Shown: piece after piece, positions 1-5,255 of the stretch
How positions within the stretch are numbered: the stretch's first letter is position 1
Layout of the letters: the number at the start of each line of letters is the position of its first letter
DNA from: Prevotella sp.
GTDB lineage: Bacteria > Bacteroidota > Bacteroidia > Bacteroidales > Bacteroidaceae
NCBI GenBank assembly: GCA_016291915.1
Contig: JAEEZP010000300.1
Coordinates: 1-5,255, forward strand
Direction: 5' to 3'
DNA: 5,255 nucleotides
Position numbers and translations under genes: made by a program
The notes under the pieces: model-generated
Told to the model about the DNA's origin: nothing
The model's database searches: none
The model's input: only the letters and a program-made list of their open reading frames with translations

Positions 1-1020
1 CCCGAGATACAAGATATGATGTTCACACGAAACACCGTGCAGGAGTGTTACAACCAGATTGTGGCCGATTTGTTGGAGGCTGAGGAGCATCTCTCAATGG
101 TAACGACGTTTAAGCACTCCCTGTACAGGGCGGATGTGAACGCGGCAAGACTGCTGTTGTCGAGAGTCTATCTCTACATGAACAACTGGGCAAAGAGCGC
201 GGAATATGCCAATAAGGTGATTGCGAGCCATCCGGACCTGGAGGACCTGAGAACGTCCAGAGCCAAGTTTATGGTGGCAGGCAATCCGGAGAATATCTTC
301 AGCATGGGCGGTGACGACCTGATGCGCATGATGTCGTCAATGTTCCAGAGCACCCGTGTGAGCCTCGACCTCTACAGCGCGTACAGTTTCAATGACCTCA
401 GGAAATCGTCTTGGTTCTGGAACTACGGCACGTTCACCGGCTATATCAGAAGAGAACCGGGAACCCCGACGACTGAGGTGACGGAGAGTGAGCGTAGCTG
501 GTATAACACCTGGTATTATTATCCCTGTACTGGTCTGAAATCTCCGGTCTCGTCAGTCTTCTGGCTCCGTTCGGGCGAGGCTTACCTGAACCTTGCGGAG
601 GCTGAGGCTTATCAGGGGAACGAGGGTGCAGCAAAAGAAGCTCTGCGAAAGCTGTTGGTTCGCAGGTATATGGATGGAAGTAAGGAGCTGCAGCTGGACG
701 AGACGGGCTCTGAGCTGATTACCCGTATCAGGAATGAGAGAAGGCTGGAGACACCCCTTGAGGGCCACCGCTGGTTCGACCTGAGAAGATACCGCGTGTG
801 TACCGTTCAGCCGGAAAAGGTGGAACTGATGCATACCTACACCGTATACCGTGACGGCTCTACCGGAAACATTATTGAGACAAGGCTCTTTAAACTGGAG
901 AAAGAAGACCAGGCATGGACCGTGAACATACCTCACGAGGTATTGGAGTATAATGTCGGTATGCCTGGTAACAACACCAACCCCTCGCGCGAATATACCA
1001 TTATACCCACACCCAATTGA
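1..1020 (+). CDS. SusD/RagB-family nutrient-uptake outer-membrane lipoprotein, C-terminal part (5' end outside window)
   Basis: SusD-like proteins are surface lipoproteins that sit as a lid on a SusC TonB-dependent channel and help capture oligomeric substrates. The reading frame is open from base 1, so the gene starts upstream; the ATG at 16 is internal. About 339 residues are present of a family usually near 500-600, so the signal peptide, lipobox and early N-terminal region are missing. Numbering from base 1, residues 44-74 (ADVNAARLLLSRVYLYMNNW and following) match the TPR-like helices of SusD. Residues 241-264 carry the family's most recognisable C-terminal block, RIRNERRLE followed by EGHRWFDLRRY. 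The C-terminus ends in an IP-x-x-x-L segment and an Asn/Pro-rich tail (GMPGNNTNPSRE), a looser version of the usual NPxxxQNP ending. A susC gene is expected just upstream. Substrate cannot be told from this fragment. Confidence 0.93.
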   Translation, partial: PEIQDMMFTRNTVQECYNQIVADLLEAEEHLSMVTTFKHSLYRADVNAARLLLSRVYLYMNNWAKSAEYANKVIASHPDLEDLRTSRAKFMVAGNPENIFSMGGDDLMRMMSSMFQSTRVSLDLYSAYSFNDLRKSSWFWNYGTFTGYIRREPGTPTTEVTESERSWYNTWYYYPCTGLKSPVSSVFWLRSGEAYLNLAEAEAYQGNEGAAKEALRKLLVRRYMDGSKELQLDETGSELITRIRNERRLETPLEGHRWFDLRRYRVCTVQPEKVELMHTYTVYRDGSTGNIIETRLFKLEKEDQAWTVNIPHEVLEYNVGMPGNNTNPSREYTIIPTPN

Positions 1021-1042
1021 TCACTATTAACCATCTAAGCAT

Positions 1043-1933
1043 ATGCGAAAATTAGTATATATCTTACAAGCTGTTATTCTTCTCACCGCATTCTACTCAT
1101 GTAATGGGGAGGATAACCTTGAAGCAGACATCCACGACCCGAACGCTTTCTTCGAGCCGAAGCCATCCGCCCAGGACGAAGAGTCGGCTATAAGAAGACA
1201 GTTCAAGGAAAAGTATGGGTCGTATCTGCTCTTTAACGACACGATTCAGAAAAACTTCCTGGGTTTTGACATCAACGGTGATTCTGTGTTTAAGGTGGAA
1301 ACGTTGAGTATTGACTATACCATTGGACAGGCTGCCTATGCGAACAATGCCTATACGTATCTGTATCTGTCGACGATTGAGGAGAAGAAAGCAGCCGTCG
1401 ACTTCCTGGAGCAGTATGTGTTAGGCCATGTCACCAACAAACTGATGCCCTATTCGTGGATGTTGTGCAGTCAGATAAACTACGACGACGGCAGCCAGCA
1501 TCCCTATGCCGCTGCCGGACAGCGCAGCATTGTGGTGGCTACGGGACTGGTGGCACGACTGCGTACCGAGGCACAAAAGAAACAGTATGTCGACAGAATC
1601 CTGAATATGATTTTAGGTACGTTGGTGATGAATAATTACGATGCTTTTTCTGAGTTCCTGAGTGTCAGTAAGGGCTATTTCGGCCTTGCCATCACGGCGT
1701 CCTCGGATGACATATTAAGGAATTATGCCCGTCAACACGGGTTCGTGGATATTGTCAACGGACTTTTTAACACCACCACGCCGACAGAAGAGGAAGACCT
1801 CAAGCTCTTTTGCACCTATCTTCTCAACTTTAATGACGAGTATATGGAGTCTACTTTTAAGGATTATCCCTTGGTGTTGAGGAAGTGGGACTTGTTTAAG
1901 CAAGTTATTTACGACTTAGGTTTCAGAAATTAA
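1043..1933 (+). CDS. Lipoprotein related to SusC/SusD-associated zinc metallohydrolase lipoproteins, lacking the HExxH motif
   Basis: A 296-aa lipoprotein. Residues 1-19 form a signal peptide ending in the lipobox-like FYSC, with Cys20 as lipidation site, followed by an acidic stretch (GEDNLEAD) that fits outer-surface sorting. The body resembles, by my recall of the family, the 'substrate import-associated zinc metallohydrolase lipoprotein' group (putative zinc-binding metallopeptidase, PF15890/TIGR04549-like), which is found beside SusC/SusD. Matching points are RRQFKEKYGSYLLF (51-64), the YSWMLCSQINYDDG region (137-150), AFSEFLSVSKGYF (201-213), HGFVDIVNG (232-240) and EEDLKLFCTYLL (250-261). 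Where active members have HExxH this protein reads MILGT (189-193), and the Glu expected in the later EDFAE motif is Leu255. The reading frame is intact, so it is probably a non-catalytic binding or scaffold homologue. The start is 22 bases after the SusD gene, with no clear Shine-Dalgarno. The lipoprotein call is strong; the family call is moderate because no profile search could be run. Confidence 0.75.
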   Translation: MRKLVYILQAVILLTAFYSCNGEDNLEADIHDPNAFFEPKPSAQDEESAIRRQFKEKYGSYLLFNDTIQKNFLGFDINGDSVFKVETLSIDYTIGQAAYANNAYTYLYLSTIEEKKAAVDFLEQYVLGHVTNKLMPYSWMLCSQINYDDGSQHPYAAAGQRSIVVATGLVARLRTEAQKKQYVDRILNMILGTLVMNNYDAFSEFLSVSKGYFGLAITASSDDILRNYARQHGFVDIVNGLFNTTTPTEEEDLKLFCTYLLNFNDEYMESTFKDYPLVLRKWDLFKQVIYDLGFRN

Positions 1934-1944
1934 GAATTCCAATT

Positions 1945-2658
1945 ATGAATAGACTATTATTTAGATTATTAGCGATACTGATATGCTCCGTGCCATTTGT
2001 CTCATGCAGCGATGATGACGAGGAGGTAACGATGGTGACTCCAACGAACACGGGTGAGTTTGTTGACCAGAGAGACGGAGAAACGTACCATTGGGTGGAA
2101 TATGGCGGTCTGCAGTGGCTGACAGAGAACTTCAGATACGACATCAACTCCTATCCCGACTGCCGCAACTATATTGAGCCGCAAGACTGGGTGGGCTATT
2201 CCGAGAACCAGTATGCCACCCGCAACCGGGCAAAGTATGGAATGTATTACACGCTGGATGGGGCGCTGAGAGCCTGTCCCGAGGGTTGGCGCCTGCCTAC
2301 TGACGAGGACTGGCAGCGACTGGAGAAGGCCCTTGGCATGTCGGAGAGCGAAACGGCCCGTTACGACTGGCGTGGCGGGATCTCCCAAACGATGGTTACC
2401 ACGAAAGACAACAAGACATATATCAGTTTCCTGTTGGGCGGGTATGTCACCTATCATGTCTATACCAACCTGAGAAACGGCTGCATCCATAAGGGTGACT
2501 GGGGATTCTACTGGACCAGTACCAAGGATACGACCAAGGAAGGCGACTTCTATATTTACCGGAAGTTTGCCTATAACAGGAAGGAAATATGCCGCCAGAG
2601 CATGGAGCCGACCAACCAGCTGTTGTCTGTTAGGTATGTCAGAGACGCATCACACTAA
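1945..2658 (+). CDS. Surface lipoprotein with Fibrobacter succinogenes major paralogous (FISUMP) domain
   Basis: A 237-aa lipoprotein with a hydrophobic signal peptide (4-20) ending in FVSC, so Cys21 is the likely lipidated residue. It is followed at once by SDDDEE, an excellent match to the Bacteroidota lipoprotein export signal that sends proteins to the outer face of the outer membrane. The rest is a single FISUMP domain (TIGR02145/PF09603 type): FVDQRDGETYHWVEYGGLQW at 39-58, then LTEN (59-62); YGMYYTLDGALRACPEGWRL at 98-117 running into PTDEDWQRL (118-126); a glycine-rich FLLGGY (162-167); FYWTST (188-193); and the closing SVRYVRD (228-234). The domain's molecular role is unknown; in Bacteroidales it often occurs in lipoproteins near SusC/SusD sets, suggesting surface binding or adhesion. 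It starts 11 bases after the preceding stop, so co-translation is likely. Cysteines at 73, 111, 180 and 216 could form disulfides. Confidence 0.9.
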   Translation: MNRLLFRLLAILICSVPFVSCSDDDEEVTMVTPTNTGEFVDQRDGETYHWVEYGGLQWLTENFRYDINSYPDCRNYIEPQDWVGYSENQYATRNRAKYGMYYTLDGALRACPEGWRLPTDEDWQRLEKALGMSESETARYDWRGGISQTMVTTKDNKTYISFLLGGYVTYHVYTNLRNGCIHKGDWGFYWTSTKDTTKEGDFYIYRKFAYNRKEICRQSMEPTNQLLSVRYVRDASH

Positions 2659-2674
2659 CCATGATTTGCTGTTT

Positions 2675-3880
2675 ATGTATAGGAAATTATCTCTCATAGC
2701 CATCTTCTTCCTGCACGTGATTTGCGGGATGGCACAGGCTCCCTCAAACACGACTGCCGACTCGCTGAGAGTCCTGCAGCAGTCTTCCGATTATGTTGAG
2801 GCCAGCCTGATTGTCGTCAGTCCCGGGAAGCTGATCTATAGCGGGGGAGGGCATACCGCCTTGCGGCTGTCGTGTCCCATGCAGAATATGGACTATTACT
2901 TTTCGTTCGAGATGGCGCTGACGCCGATAGAGAAGCTGCGTTTCCTCTCAGGCACCGCCAGGGCAGGTTATATCTATACGGACTTCCAGAATGTCGTTGA
3001 GCTGTATCGGGAAGAAGGGCGCGAGATGAGAGGTCTCAAACTGAACCTGACGCCTGTACAGGAACAGGAGTTGTGGAGATATTTGGATGGCCAGTGCGAG
3101 CGAGGTCCTAACAGGTATTTCGATTACATGAACAGTAATTGCAATGAGGTGATTCTAAGTGCTATTGAGATTTGCCTGGGGAAGGAGACGATAGAATGGA
3201 AATACGACAATCCAGACTTCTCGTCGTCATACCGTAGTTTCATAGACCGTCAGTTTACGCATTCGCCGTGGAACTCCATGTTGCTCAATCTGCTGACGGG
3301 CGAGAAAGGCGACAAGATGACGGTGGGCACCAATTGGCTTTGGCCGAATCTGCTGCTATCTGAGGCCCAGAAAGCCTGTATCGTGGATAGTGTCGGGGGC
3401 AAGCGGCCTCTGGTGGTTGGAGATGAGCAAATCCTTTTGAAGCTATCGAAGGAGAACAAGCCCTTCCCCATCACGCCGAAGATGGTGTTTATGTTCTTGC
3501 TGGTGTTATCGGTCTTGATAACCATCTACCAACTGATAACGAAGCAGAGAAACATAGGCTATGTGGCAGATGTTCCCTTGATGGTGATTCAGGCTGTTCT
3601 CGGTTGCATCTACTCCTATACGACGCTCTCAAATCTTTCAGCGGGATTTAACTGGATTATCATTGTGCTCAACCCGCTGCCTTTGATCATTTGGTTACTG
3701 CTCCGCAAGAAGCCGGTGATGCGACAGTTCTATCTGTTGTTTACCATTATCCTTGTGGTGTATCTGGCATGCACGCCACGTCTGCCCCAATTGCAGACAA
3801 CGCCCATAGCCATTCTCTTCATAGCCATTGCGGTCAGAACCGCATACCATTATATATCAAGAAGATTCGTTCACAAATAG
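2675..3880 (+). CDS. DUF4105/Lnb-type protein: periplasmic cysteine-amidase-like domain plus C-terminal membrane helices
   Basis: From the ATG at 2675 the product is 401 aa, beginning MYRKLSLIAIFFLHVICGMA, a good signal peptide with cleavage near AQA (20-22). An in-frame ATG at 2495 is rejected because it would overlap the previous gene by 164 bases with no signal sequence. Residues 39-250 match the DUF4105 domain (PF13387, now 'Lnb N-terminal periplasmic domain'): GGGHTALRL (57-65) corresponds to the family's FGHxxxR motif with His60, and YMNSNCNEVI (151-160) to the conserved NC motif with Cys156; these are the likely catalytic pair. About five hydrophobic helices follow at roughly 270-288, 300-319, 326-343, 352-366 and 376-395, with NPLPLI at 333-338. 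This signal peptide, DUF4105 domain and membrane tail, and the length near 400, match Lnb, the lipoprotein N-acyltransferase described in Bacteroides. A paralogue acting on another amide or ester substrate is possible, so I give no symbol. It lies 16 bases after the FISUMP lipoprotein gene. Confidence 0.85.
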   Translation: MYRKLSLIAIFFLHVICGMAQAPSNTTADSLRVLQQSSDYVEASLIVVSPGKLIYSGGGHTALRLSCPMQNMDYYFSFEMALTPIEKLRFLSGTARAGYIYTDFQNVVELYREEGREMRGLKLNLTPVQEQELWRYLDGQCERGPNRYFDYMNSNCNEVILSAIEICLGKETIEWKYDNPDFSSSYRSFIDRQFTHSPWNSMLLNLLTGEKGDKMTVGTNWLWPNLLLSEAQKACIVDSVGGKRPLVVGDEQILLKLSKENKPFPITPKMVFMFLLVLSVLITIYQLITKQRNIGYVADVPLMVIQAVLGCIYSYTTLSNLSAGFNWIIIVLNPLPLIIWLLLRKKPVMRQFYLLFTIILVVYLACTPRLPQLQTTPIAILFIAIAVRTAYHYISRRFVHK

Positions 3881-3905
3881 TTTAATAACTTAATTTTTTT
3901 ACATT
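3881..3905 (+). promoter_or_regulatory. A/T-rich translation leader before the last gene
   Basis: The 25-base gap before the ATG at 3906 has only two non-A/T bases and no G at all, including a run of seven T. There is no Shine-Dalgarno-like purine stretch. Bacteroidota genes commonly rely on such A/T-rich, unstructured leaders rather than on anti-Shine-Dalgarno pairing, so this is the likely ribosome-loading region. I could not identify a convincing TTTG / TAnnTTTG promoter pair here, so an independent promoter is not claimed. Confidence 0.3.
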
Positions 3906-5252
3906 ATGAGGTATTTTTTACAAAATTTCGTGTTCAAAAGAGGTCGTTATCTGTCTCTTTTCTGTTTAGTCCTTTTCTCTCTCTCGGCGTACTCCAATAG
4001 TGAGTATTACTATTTCTTCACAGAGTTCCATACTTATCCTTCAGGCAAGGGCAAAATCTATGTTTCCGATGATAAGAGTATCGATCCGTCGACAATAACT
4101 GATTGGAAAGATGAAATGGAGATTGAAGAATGTATCTGGTCTATCGGAGGTCAAGATTATTATGTTTACGGAAAATCAGATGATTATTTCATTGCAGGTG
4201 TAGCGGAAGGTACTCGTCCTGACGAGACATCTGACTGGACTCCTACGACAGATGAAAACGGGAATATCGTAATCAAAAATCAGGATACCCCGCCACGCTA
4301 TTCACCTTCCTCAAAAATTCATGACAAGGACTCGCTGACGTGTGTCTCGAAGGCACCACTGTTTCCGACTCATTGCGCTTATTTGCTGTTTACAAGAGTA
4401 GCTGCAAAGGTTGCCACTGGATATAAGAACTTTGGATCGGTGACCTGCAGTAAGGTGATTAATGATACAGGAGACAATATCACCCTGGAGGCTGTTCCTG
4501 CCGACGAGCGTTGTCATTTTACCCATTGGGTGAGAAAGAGTGACGGAGGAAAGGTTGAGACGAACCCGTTGTCTGTTGCTGTTAGCGGGAAAGAAGAATA
4601 TACGGCATATTTCAGCTGCGACTCTGCTACAGTTATCAACGAGCCCAATGGAGGTTTTATGATCTGGTATAGTGAGAACTCCAACACCATTACCGGTCCG
4701 GGCGTAGCCATCTCGTATTCTTTCGCCCAAGACAGTCTGAAACAGGCAGACAATAATGCGTGGTATGTAGGAAAGAGAACGAATACCGGTAGCTCGCTGT
4801 ATACCGCAACGCCACAGATTCTCTATGTAGAGGGTGAGGTATTCGTATGTAACACACCTCAGTATAATGAGATCTACAACCTGTCGAAACCATTAGCACA
4901 ATGGTCGGGAGAGAGTGGAGTGCCCGCTTCAGAGATCAGCGAGGGACTGTTGTATTACGCTGTTGACATTGAGAACAATTGCTTCGTCAAGCTGTCGGAT
5001 GTTTCTTCCGGCATTGCCCCGAAGACGATGTACCTGGCATTGTCGGAGTCTATGTTCGAAGGCAATGTGCCCGAGAAGATCTATTGGAGTGCCGAGGATG
5101 CATCCGCCGCTACAGGCATCAGCACGGTTGATGTGAAAGCCGCAGCCCGTCTGGGACGCATCTATAACATCAACGGTATTGAAGTGAAATCTCTGGGCCG
5201 TGATGGTATTTACATCATTGACGGAAAGAAAGTATTCCACAAGAATAAATAA
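3906..5252 (+). CDS. Secreted protein with InlB-B-like repeat domain and Prevotella-type C-terminal tail
   Basis: A complete 448-aa product ending three bases before the window's edge. Residues 1-30 form a signal peptide with a positive N-region (KRGR, 11-14), hydrophobic core and a probable AYS/N cleavage at 30/31. Cys20 lies inside the core after LF, so it is not a good lipobox. Residues 38-52 (including YPSGKGKIYVS, 44-54) resemble the beta-rich opening seen in Prevotella extracellular proteins. Residues 177-236 fit a divergent InlB B-repeat / bacterial-repeat domain: GSVT, ITLEAVPADERCHFTHW (192-208), NPLSVAVSGKEEYTAYF (220-236). Residues 236-400 are unassigned. The tail, GISTVDV (404-410) then GRIYNINGIEVKSL (417-430) and GIYIIDGKKVF (434-444), is the common Prevotella/Bacteroides C-terminal module related in pattern to type IX secretion sorting domains. 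Eight cysteines in the mature part suggest disulfides. Function is unknown; surface adhesion or binding is the best inference. Confidence 0.85.
   Translation: MRYFLQNFVFKRGRYLSLFCLVLFSLSAYSNSEYYYFFTEFHTYPSGKGKIYVSDDKSIDPSTITDWKDEMEIEECIWSIGGQDYYVYGKSDDYFIAGVAEGTRPDETSDWTPTTDENGNIVIKNQDTPPRYSPSSKIHDKDSLTCVSKAPLFPTHCAYLLFTRVAAKVATGYKNFGSVTCSKVINDTGDNITLEAVPADERCHFTHWVRKSDGGKVETNPLSVAVSGKEEYTAYFSCDSATVINEPNGGFMIWYSENSNTITGPGVAISYSFAQDSLKQADNNAWYVGKRTNTGSSLYTATPQILYVEGEVFVCNTPQYNEIYNLSKPLAQWSGESGVPASEISEGLLYYAVDIENNCFVKLSDVSSGIAPKTMYLALSESMFEGNVPEKIYWSAEDASAATGISTVDVKAAARLGRIYNINGIEVKSLGRDGIYIIDGKKVFHKNK
5149..5249 (+). other. C-terminal tail module (sorting-domain-like) of the last gene
   Basis: This encodes residues 415-448, with the pattern G-x-IYNING-x-EV, a short spacer, GIYIIDGKKVF and a basic end (HKNK). 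The layout matches the short C-terminal beta module repeated on many Prevotella secreted proteins, and it resembles, in shortened form, the type A sorting domain of type IX secretion. Whether it drives type IX secretion here cannot be told from the window, because no secretion genes are present. Confidence 0.55.
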
Positions 5253-5255
5253 TCA

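Noticed and set aside
446..936. Two open frames on the - strand within the SusD gene
   Set aside because: They mirror a well-supported SusD coding region and show no domain, start context or conserved motif.
1043..1933. Missing HExxH explained by a frameshift or pseudogene
   Set aside because: The frame is uninterrupted, and the blocks on both sides of the motif position remain in the same frame, so substitution rather than frame disruption removed the motif.
2002..2490. 162-codon open frame on the - strand
   Set aside because: It lies wholly inside the FISUMP lipoprotein gene, whose protein matches a known domain; the antisense product has no recognisable domain or signal sequence.
2495..2674. 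In-frame 60-codon upstream extension of the DUF4105/Lnb-like gene
   Set aside because: It overlaps the FISUMP lipoprotein gene by 164 bases, is rich in Arg/Pro/Ser as out-of-frame sequence tends to be, and would hide an evident signal peptide starting at 2675.
2661..2699. ATG at 2661 as the start of a gene after the FISUMP lipoprotein
   Set aside because: It is out of frame with the DUF4105 gene and runs into a stop after 12 codons.
3691..3885. 64-codon + strand open frame at the end of the DUF4105/Lnb-like gene
   Set aside because: It overlaps the hydrophobic helices of that gene in another frame and has no recognisable features.
3855..3905. Possible separate promoter for the last gene
   Set aside because: TAGTTTAA near 3878 misses the TAnnTTTG consensus at two positions and no TTTG box lies at the right distance upstream, so the A/T-richness is better read as a translation leader.
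4311..5240. Several - strand open frames and one + strand open frame inside the last gene
   Set aside because: All overlap the 448-aa secreted protein, whose signal peptide, InlB-like domain and C-terminal tail support that frame instead.

Overview
The window looks like a piece of a Bacteroidota (Bacteroidales) genome, most likely from the Prevotella/Bacteroides side. The evidence is a SusD/RagB-family outer-membrane lipoprotein, small lipoproteins with an acidic stretch right after the lipobox cysteine, a Fibrobacter-succinogenes-major-paralogous (FISUMP) domain, a DUF4105/Lnb-type membrane protein, a Prevotella-style C-terminal tail on the last gene, and short gene gaps without clear Shine-Dalgarno sites.

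Layout: five genes, all on the + strand, fill almost the whole window. (1) 1-1020: C-terminal about 340 residues of a SusD-like protein whose start lies upstream. (2) 1043-1933: a 296-aa lipoprotein that resembles the SusC/SusD-associated zinc metallohydrolase lipoproteins but has lost the HExxH zinc motif. (3) 1945-2658: a 237-aa lipoprotein with a FISUMP domain and a textbook surface-export signal (SDDDEE). (4) 2675-3880: a 401-aa protein with a signal peptide, a DUF4105/Lnb-type periplasmic domain keeping its His and Cys, and about five C-terminal membrane helices. (5) 3906-5252: a 448-aa secreted protein with an InlB-B-like repeat domain and a C-terminal tail of the kind common in Prevotella extracellular proteins. 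Gaps are 22, 11, 16 and 25 bases with no terminator seen, so the set is probably one transcription unit continuing from an upstream susC-susD pair. No intergenic stretch exceeds 300 bases, and I saw no RNA gene, insertion sequence or CRISPR array.

Working picture (inference): the SusD protein would cap an upstream SusC TonB-dependent transporter. The two following lipoproteins would sit on the cell surface as accessory binding or assembly subunits. The DUF4105/Lnb-like protein could act on the N-termini of these lipoproteins or on another amide substrate, and the last gene would supply a secreted or surface protein. No glycoside hydrolase or polysaccharide lyase is visible, so a glycan substrate is not indicated by this window. 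The most interesting points are the apparently dead metallohydrolase-like lipoprotein and the placement of a lipoprotein N-acyltransferase-like gene inside a lipoprotein operon.
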